A model generated the notes under the pieces. That model saw only the letters and a list, made by a program, of their open reading frames with translations, was not told where the DNA came from and ran no database searches. Positions 30,958 through 36,239 of a stretch of DNA of 36,239 bases are shown here, one piece after another; the stretch's first letter is position 1; every line of letters starts with the position of its first letter. This DNA is from Planctomycetota bacterium (GTDB lineage: Bacteria > Planctomycetota > Brocadiia > Brocadiales > Bathyanammoxibiaceae): contig JAHFOV010000019.1 of NCBI GenBank assembly GCA_023261505.1, positions 1 through 36,239 on the forward strand, in the 5' to 3' direction. The translations under genes and the position numbers were made by a program.

Positions 30958-31863
30958 TTGGTAGAAGCTAATCTTAAAGAGCGTATACCCAGAACTAAAG
31001 ACCTTAATATGTTATGCGGGACAAAAATTCTGGAGATTGAAAAGAAAACCCAGGTAATGGGCATTTTGAACATAACCCCAGACTCTTTTTATGACGGCGG
31101 GCGTTATCTTAAGATCCGTGATGCCGTCAAAAGAGGTCTCCAGATGATAGACGAAGGGGCAGACCTCGTGGACATCGGAGGGGTTTCAACCCGACCAGGT
31201 TCGGAGGCCATCCCTGTAGAGGAAGAATTAAAAAGAGTAATACCAGTGATAAAGGAACTAACTTCCCAAACAAAAAGGCCCCTTTCTATAGATACCTACC
31301 GCGCCAAGGTAGCAGAAAAGGCCCTGGAGGCTGGAGCCGTCATGGTCAACGATATTAGCAGCCTGAGCGATAAGGATATGGCCCGGGTGATAGCCTCTAA
31401 CGGAGCTGCACTGGTTATAATGCATATTAGGGGAAAACCCCATTGCTACCCTAAAAACCCTGTTTATTACAATCTTATTGCAGAAGTTAAATCCTTCCTG
31501 GAAAGAAGGGTTGAAATGGCACTGAAAGCGGGGGTAAAATCGTCAAATATAATTATCGACCCGGGGTTGGGCTTCGGCAAGACTGCCTGGCAGTCCCTAG
31601 AACTCTTAATGAGACTGGGAGAGCTAAAGGTCTTAGGGCTACCCATAATGGTGGGTCCTTCCAGGAAGAGTTTTATAGGAAAAATATCGGGGGAAAACGC
31701 AAAAGATAGACTCCCTGGCACACTAGCCGCCGTTACACTGGCCATCCTCCAGGGGGCAAGTATAATAAGGGTTCACGATGTAAAAGAAGCAGTACAGGTG
31801 GCCACCCTATGCGATGCCTTAAAAGAAAGAGATGGAAAAAATTATAGGAAAACTAGATTTTGA
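30958..31863 (+). CDS. folP: Dihydropteroate synthase
   Basis: Joins p-aminobenzoate to dihydropterin pyrophosphate in folate synthesis; target of sulfonamides. 301 residues from a TTG just after the lptE stop (AAGGGTGG about 7 bases upstream); an ATG at 31009 is an alternative. Motifs: MGILNITPDSFYDGG, VDIGGVSTRPGSE, MVNDISSL, IIDPGLGFGKT and GPSRKSFIG. It overlaps cdaA by 32 bases. Confidence 0.94.
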   Translation: MVEANLKERIPRTKDLNMLCGTKILEIEKKTQVMGILNITPDSFYDGGRYLKIRDAVKRGLQMIDEGADLVDIGGVSTRPGSEAIPVEEELKRVIPVIKELTSQTKRPLSIDTYRAKVAEKALEAGAVMVNDISSLSDKDMARVIASNGAALVIMHIRGKPHCYPKNPVYYNLIAEVKSFLERRVEMALKAGVKSSNIIIDPGLGFGKTAWQSLELLMRLGELKVLGLPIMVGPSRKSFIGKISGENAKDRLPGTLAAVTLAILQGASIIRVHDVKEAVQVATLCDALKERDGKNYRKTRF

Positions 31864-32641
31864 GGTCCTCCTACGGAACTCCATAGAGATTTTTATCATA
31901 TTCCTTATGTTCTACTTTGTTCTTGGGTTTATGCAAGGTACAAGGGGTGTGGGCATACTGAGGGGACTTGTCTTCCTGCTGGTCATTGCCACTGTAACCC
32001 TCCTTTTCATTATAAGAAAATTTCAGCTCTACACTGTGGACTGGCTATTAACCGAGTTTCTGCCCTGGGTCACCATCCCTTTTATCATCCTTTTCCAGCC
32101 AGAATTCAGGCGAGCACTCGTAAGACTGGGTCAAAACCCCTTTCTCGGAGCCTTCTTTAGGGCAGAAGCCCCTATATTAGAGGAGGTTGTAAAAGCGGCC
32201 GCCACTTTATCTAAAAACCGTTTAGGAGGAATAATAGCTATAGAAAGAAAGGTCGGCTTAGACAACTTCATTGAGGGAGGAAATCGCATCAACGCCGACC
32301 TCTCTAGCGACCTTATAAACACCATCTTCTGGCCAGGTTCACCCATGCACGACGGTGCAGTAATCGTACAAGGAAATAAGATAGCCGCAGCAGGGTGCCT
32401 CCTGCCTTTGAGCGATAATCCCAACATAGATAAGGCACTGGGCACCAGACACAGGGCCGGCCTAGGCCTCACAGAAGAAACAGATGCCATATCCATCATA
32501 GTATCGGAACGTACGGGCAATGTCTCGCTTGCTGTAAGAGGGCAGCTTAGCGGGGGTTACGATGCCCAAGGACTAAGGAAGGCCCTGGATCAGTTGCTGG
32601 GCCAAGTAGACCACAATTCCAAGGAGGCCAGCCTTGGTTAA
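31832..32641 (+). CDS. cdaA: Diadenylate cyclase CdaA
   Basis: Makes the second messenger c-di-AMP from two ATP. 269 residues: three transmembrane helices (about 17-35, 40-62, 72-90), a short coiled coil, then the DAC domain with DGA (174-176, in MHDGAVIV) and RHR (206-208, in GTRHRAGLG). All catalytic motifs are present. It is followed by its usual regulator-type neighbour with YbbR domains; glmM, often third in such operons, is not here. Confidence 0.95.
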   Translation: MEKIIGKLDFEVLLRNSIEIFIIFLMFYFVLGFMQGTRGVGILRGLVFLLVIATVTLLFIIRKFQLYTVDWLLTEFLPWVTIPFIILFQPEFRRALVRLGQNPFLGAFFRAEAPILEEVVKAAATLSKNRLGGIIAIERKVGLDNFIEGGNRINADLSSDLINTIFWPGSPMHDGAVIVQGNKIAAAGCLLPLSDNPNIDKALGTRHRAGLGLTEETDAISIIVSERTGNVSLAVRGQLSGGYDAQGLRKALDQLLGQVDHNSKEASLG

Positions 32642-33626
32642 AGAGGCAATCCTAGGCAACTGGGGAACCAAACTCATGGCCCTTGTTATGGCCATAGCAT
32701 TGTGGTCTTATGCCACAGGCAAGTACACGGGTGAGCTAACCTGCAAAGTCCCTATACAGATTGCCTTTCCATCAGGCTATACTCTACTTCAACAATCCAC
32801 CAAAGAGCTAAAGGTCAAACTCACAGGACCTAAACATAGCATTGACTATGTCTCAGAACTCGTCAGGGCCAAAGAACTGGTGGCCCGATGCGAGATTACC
32901 GCTGAAGGCCGTCCTGCCGTAGACCTTTTGGAAGAAGTGGTAACGCCTGATAAAAAGAATTTCAACCTACCTCCAGAGATAAAATTGGTGTCCTTAGAGC
33001 CAGATGCGGTGAGGATAACCCTGGGGAAGCTAGAGGAGAAGACCCTCCAGGTCAAGCTCCAGAAGAGGGGAGAACCGGCCCTAGGATACACCCTGGCAGG
33101 GGAGTTCTTCTATCCCTCCCAAGTCAAGGTTACAGGGCCGACTAGCCTTCTTAAGGAGGCAAAGAGTATATCTACGGCTATTATTGACATTTCTAACCTG
33201 ACTAGCGATCAAAACCGTACTTTTCCATGGAGAGTGCCTCTGGAACAAAGAGTAATATTAAACCGCAATGGAGAGACCGTAGAGGTTACAGTAAAATGTA
33301 CTGAACAAATTAACGTGTGGTTACAGCTAACTGAACAACCGGGCAGTAAGACCTTCCAGAAGGTAAAGATTAAACTCATTCACCCCTCGGATTTCCTCTA
33401 CAAGATAAAACTAGAAGAAGAAAACATAGATGTTAAAATAAGGGGACCAAAACTTGTGCTTGACAAGCTCGCCCCACCAGTGGTTTATATTGACGTTGGT
33501 GGGTTAGAACCCCCCGGACCGTACAAACGCCCGCTCGCATGTATCCTCCCACCTCAGGTACAACTGGAAGAAGCCTTGCCAGAAATTCACCTTGATTTCC
33601 TTGAGGAGGAAGAGGTCAAGAAATGA
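32634..33626 (+). CDS. cdaR: YbbR-domain protein (CdaR-like regulator of CdaA)
   Basis: 330 residues from a TTG with AAGGAGG 6 bases upstream. An N-terminal membrane anchor (about 8-27, [21 protein letters not shown]) is followed by three to four YbbR-like beta domains with the recurring pattern [29 protein letters not shown] and [13 protein letters not shown]. CdaR modulates CdaA activity at the membrane in Firmicutes. It overlaps cdaA by 8 bases and pdxJ by 4. Confidence 0.88.
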   Translation: MVKEAILGNWGTKLMALVMAIALWSYATGKYTGELTCKVPIQIAFPSGYTLLQQSTKELKVKLTGPKHSIDYVSELVRAKELVARCEITAEGRPAVDLLEEVVTPDKKNFNLPPEIKLVSLEPDAVRITLGKLEEKTLQVKLQKRGEPALGYTLAGEFFYPSQVKVTGPTSLLKEAKSISTAIIDISNLTSDQNRTFPWRVPLEQRVILNRNGETVEVTVKCTEQINVWLQLTEQPGSKTFQKVKIKLIHPSDFLYKIKLEEENIDVKIRGPKLVLDKLAPPVVYIDVGGLEPPGPYKRPLACILPPQVQLEEALPEIHLDFLEEEEVKK

Positions 33627-34375
33627 CGAACCTCGGAGTAAACATTGACCATGTCGCTACCCTTAGACAGGCCAGAAAGACCTACGAACCCGATCCTGTT
33701 ACTGCTGCACTCATGGCAGAACAAGGTGGTGCCGACGTTATTACTGTCCATCTAAGAGAAGACCGAAGGCATATCCAGGAAAGAGACCTGAGATTACTAA
33801 AAGAGACCATCTTTATCAAACTGAACCTGGAAATGTCTACAGCCCCGGAAATAGTTGAAATAGCCTTCTCATTAAAACCCAATCAGGTAACTTTGGTGCC
33901 TGAGAGAAGACAGGAGGTCACCACCGAAGGGGGACTTGACGTCGCTGTACAAAAAGATACCTTTAAAGATTTGATAAAGAGGTTTAAAGAAAATGGTATC
34001 CTGGTGAGCCTCTTCATAGACCCCGAACCACTGCAGATTCGGAGTTCCGAAGAGGTCGGGGCGGAACTTGTAGAACTTCATACAGGAGCTTACGCCAATG
34101 CCCCCACAGGAGGTCTTCGTCTTGCCCAATTAGCCAGGCTGCGTCAGGGAGCCCTCTTAGCCAGAGAGAGGGGTATGCTAGTAAATGCTGGCCACGGGTT
34201 GACTTACCACAATGTAGGCCCTGTTGTGGAAGAACTTTGTGCGGAGGAACTCCATATTGGCCACAGCATTGTCTCCAGGGCCATTTTTGTGGGAATAAAA
34301 AGGGCCGTTGAGGAGATGAAGGAACTTATCTACAGGCATAGTCTCCTGGCCGAGAGGATAAACCCTAAAGGATAA
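33623..34375 (+). CDS. pdxJ: Pyridoxine 5'-phosphate synthase
   Basis: Condenses 1-deoxyxylulose 5-phosphate with 3-amino-2-oxopropyl phosphate to form vitamin B6 phosphate. 250 residues, standard length. Signatures: [48 protein letters not shown] and [11 protein letters not shown]. It implies the DXP-dependent B6 route. Confidence 0.95.
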   Translation: MTNLGVNIDHVATLRQARKTYEPDPVTAALMAEQGGADVITVHLREDRRHIQERDLRLLKETIFIKLNLEMSTAPEIVEIAFSLKPNQVTLVPERRQEVTTEGGLDVAVQKDTFKDLIKRFKENGILVSLFIDPEPLQIRSSEEVGAELVELHTGAYANAPTGGLRLAQLARLRQGALLARERGMLVNAGHGLTYHNVGPVVEELCAEELHIGHSIVSRAIFVGIKRAVEEMKELIYRHSLLAERINPKG

Positions 34376-34391
34376 CACAGAGGAGGTAGTC

Positions 34392-35258
34392 ATGCTCAGT
34401 GGTTCTATAGTGGCTTTAGTTACACCTTTCCGTAACGGTGAAGTAGACCTCGGAAGGCTAAGAGAACTGGTAGAATTCCATATAAGGGAAGGTACTAGCG
34501 CCGTCTCCCCCTGTGGTACGACAGGAGAGTCTGCCACTCTTACCCCTGAGGAGCACGAAAAGGTCATCTCAGAAGTAGTCCAGCAGGCCAGGGGCCGTAT
34601 CCCCGTGGTCGCCGGTACAGGTTCTAACAGCACCAAGGAAGCCCTCAGGCTCACGCACTACGCCAAAAAGACAGGTGCCAACGCTGCCCTAATCATCACC
34701 CCTTACTACAACAAGCCTACTCAGGAAGGCCTTTATCGCCACTACAGGGTTCTGGCGGAGGCCGTAGATATACCCATCGTGATTTATAACGTCCCCTCTA
34801 GAACAGGGATATCCATCTCTGCAGAAACAGTGGCCAGACTGGTAGAGTTCAAGAACGTTGTGGCTATAAAAGAGGCCAGTGGAAGTCTTGACCAGGTTAG
34901 TGATATCCTCAGGTTGTGTAAAATCACTGTGCTTTCAGGAGACGACTCCCTTACCCTTCCTATCATGTCCCTCGGAGGCAAAGGGGTGGTCTCCGTTGTT
35001 GCAAATATTGTCCCTAAAGATACTGCGAAGCTAGTGGAAAGCTTTTTGAAAGGAAACATCTCAGAGACAACCCAGCTCCACCACAAGCTCTTCCCTCTGT
35101 GCAAGGCAATGTTTATTGAGACCAATCCCATTCCAGTAAAGACGGCTATGAAGCTACTGGGGCGGCTCAATGGGGAATTGCGCCTGCCCCTATGTGAAAT
35201 GAGTAAAGAAAATGAAAACAGGCTAAGCAAGGCCCTTAGAGATTACAAACTGATGTAA
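34392..35258 (+). CDS. dapA: 4-hydroxy-tetrahydrodipicolinate synthase
   Basis: First committed step of lysine/diaminopimelate synthesis, from pyruvate and aspartate semialdehyde. 288 residues. The Schiff-base lysine is Lys160 ([12 protein letters not shown]), Tyr132 is in IYNVPSRTG, and GTTGE (42-46) binds substrate. A strong ribosome binding site (GAGGAGGT) precedes the ATG. Standard length. Confidence 0.95.
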   Translation: MLSGSIVALVTPFRNGEVDLGRLRELVEFHIREGTSAVSPCGTTGESATLTPEEHEKVISEVVQQARGRIPVVAGTGSNSTKEALRLTHYAKKTGANAALIITPYYNKPTQEGLYRHYRVLAEAVDIPIVIYNVPSRTGISISAETVARLVEFKNVVAIKEASGSLDQVSDILRLCKITVLSGDDSLTLPIMSLGGKGVVSVVANIVPKDTAKLVESFLKGNISETTQLHHKLFPLCKAMFIETNPIPVKTAMKLLGRLNGELRLPLCEMSKENENRLSKALRDYKLM

Positions 35259-35260
35259 GA

Positions 35261-35827
35261 ATGGATACCCAAAAGATAATCAAGGCAGTACGCCTGTTCC
35301 TGGAAGGCATAGGTGAAGACCCAGACCGACCCGGCCTGAAAGAAACCCCGGAAAGGGTGGCCGAGATGTGCGAGGAGATTTACTCTGGTATCGGGAAGGA
35401 TGCCAAGGCGGAGATAAAGGTCCTAAAATCAGAGGACCACGATGAGATTGTCCTTTTGAAAGACATACCCTTTTACTCTGTATGTGAACACCATCTTTTA
35501 CCTTTTATCGGTGTGGCTCACGTAGCATACATCCCTCAGGGTGGGAGGATCACGGGAATAAGTAAACTGGCCAGGGTGGTGGAGAACCATGCCAAAAGGC
35601 TTCAGGTTCAAGAAAGATTAACTACTGCCGTTGCTGACAGCATTATGGAGGCCTTACGTCCCAAAGGAGTGCTGGTCATCGTACAGGCTGAGCACCTCTG
35701 CATGACCATGCGCGGGATAAAGAAGCCCGGTTCCAAGGTACAAACCTCGGTGGTGAGGGGAATATTCAGGGAAAACCCAGCCACCAGGGCCGAGGCTTTG
35801 TCCCTCATACAGTCCACGAGAAGCTAA
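35261..35827 (+). CDS. folE: GTP cyclohydrolase I, type IA
   Basis: Makes 7,8-dihydroneopterin triphosphate, the entry to folate and also to the QueD/E/C pathway. 188 residues. [17 protein letters not shown] is family-typical. The zinc ligands are Cys75, His78 and Cys147 (CEHHLLPF and EHLCMTMRG). It starts 3 bases after dapA and probably ends the operon at the palindrome downstream. Confidence 0.95.
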   Translation: MDTQKIIKAVRLFLEGIGEDPDRPGLKETPERVAEMCEEIYSGIGKDAKAEIKVLKSEDHDEIVLLKDIPFYSVCEHHLLPFIGVAHVAYIPQGGRITGISKLARVVENHAKRLQVQERLTTAVADSIMEALRPKGVLVIVQAEHLCMTMRGIKKPGSKVQTSVVRGIFRENPATRAEALSLIQSTRS

Positions 35828-35849
35828 TTTCACTTCGGGTCCGCAATAT

Positions 35850-35877
35850 GTAGGGGCGATTCATGAATCGCCCTTTT
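35850..35877 (+). terminator. Palindrome and T-run after folE, possible terminator and GTAG repeat
   Basis: GGGCGATTCATGAATCGCCC (35854-35873) is a perfect 20-base palindrome directly followed by TTTT, as in a rho-independent terminator. The GTAG in front (35850-35853) marks it as a member of the window's GTAG-edged repeats, so one element may serve as terminator. Confidence 0.6.
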
Positions 35878-35916
35878 CGTTTCTCAGAATCAGAGGTAAT
35901 CAAGAGGGAGAAAGTA

Positions 35917-36239
35917 ATGGAGAGGCAATGGGTATTAAAACGAATTAACATGATGATACAAAGGAAGCTCGATAGTGCGGGCGGCGGGCTTGAGCTTTTC
36001 TCCGCCATTCTGATGTCGCTTGCGACCGTGGGCTCCGCCTGGTGCCTCTATCAGGCGACTTTGTGGGGTGGGAAACAGGTCTTTCTTCTAGCCGACGCAT
36101 ACAAGGAAGCCCGTATGGCGTCTGTAAGAACGGTTGAAGCGAACCAATACAGATTACTTGATGCCTCAATGTTTATGCAATATATAGGTCATGTTTATCG
36201 GGGTGAAAACGCATCAGCGGAGTTTTGTCTTAAACGTTT
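35917..36239 (+). CDS. Uncharacterised small membrane protein (partial, runs off the window)
   Basis: 107 codons are visible from the ATG at 35917 (GGGAG 7-8 bases upstream) with no stop before the end. One hydrophobic segment (about 28-50: LELFSAILMSLATVGSAWCLYQATLW) is followed by QVFLLADAYKEARMASVRTVEANQYRLLDASMFMQYIGHVYRGENASAEF. The pattern GGxLELxSAILMxLATVxSAWxxYQATLWGG recalls a family of conserved hypothetical proteins of unknown function with one or more membrane helices. Confidence 0.65.
   Translation, partial: MERQWVLKRINMMIQRKLDSAGGGLELFSAILMSLATVGSAWCLYQATLWGGKQVFLLADAYKEARMASVRTVEANQYRLLDASMFMQYIGHVYRGENASAEFCLKR

Overview
The window reads as a chromosomal stretch of a diderm (Gram-negative-type) bacterium. 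It has an LptE-like lipoprotein, a BamD-like TPR protein, a PBP4-type carboxypeptidase and CdaA/CdaR. Gene content and the order pheA-tpiA-secG-yicC-gmk-coaC-dut-ftsK suggest Planctomycetota (Brocadiales-like). That placement comes from memory of gene order: no rRNA or other phylogenetic marker was compared.

Layout. (1) 1-1491: the 3' end of an endonuclease III gene and UDP-glucose dehydrogenase. (2) 1495-3758: a leftward three-gene cassette of unrecognised proteins ending in a PIN-like nuclease. (3) 3954-7336: a leftward group smpB - ssrA (tmRNA) - degenerate receiver protein - PBP4-type carboxypeptidase - PmtA-like methyltransferase. (4) 7628-15277: an accessory zone with a 927-residue membrane-anchored repeat protein, a PLD-like protein and a small membrane protein split by one amber codon, an iron-sulfur flavoprotein, UDP-glucuronate decarboxylase, and a Panacea antitoxin / RelE-like toxin pair. 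(5) 15436-18046: queE-queC converging on rnc and a NYN-domain gene. (6) 18389-36239: a long rightward housekeeping run: pheA, tpiA, secG, yicC, [hicBA], gmk, [ParD/ParE-like pair], coaC, dut, ftsK, rimO, pgsA, recO, a TPR protein, lptE, folP, cdaA, cdaR, pdxJ, dapA, folE, and an open-ended small membrane protein.

Genes that act together: queE and queC make preQ0; ugd and the UDP-glucuronate decarboxylase together give UDP-xylose; smpB and ssrA perform trans-translation; cdaA and cdaR make and control c-di-AMP; folP and folE serve folate synthesis; lptE, the BamD-like protein, pgsA and the carboxypeptidase serve the envelope.

The most striking feature is a dense set of small palindromic repeats. 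Many carry a GTAG/CTAC edge, and one recurring core is TCCGCCTNAGGCGGA. They lie between genes, nested inside each other, and in frame inside rimO, recO, queC and secG, probably also in pgsA, rnc and the signal peptide of the carboxypeptidase. Other notable points: hicBA is bracketed by a diverged second copy of the last 69 bp of yicC; a ParE-like toxin is broken by an amber codon where the family has Trp; a Panacea antitoxin overlaps a RelE-like toxin; and the 927-residue protein carries three copies of a module, one of them rearranged by a local duplication and inversion.
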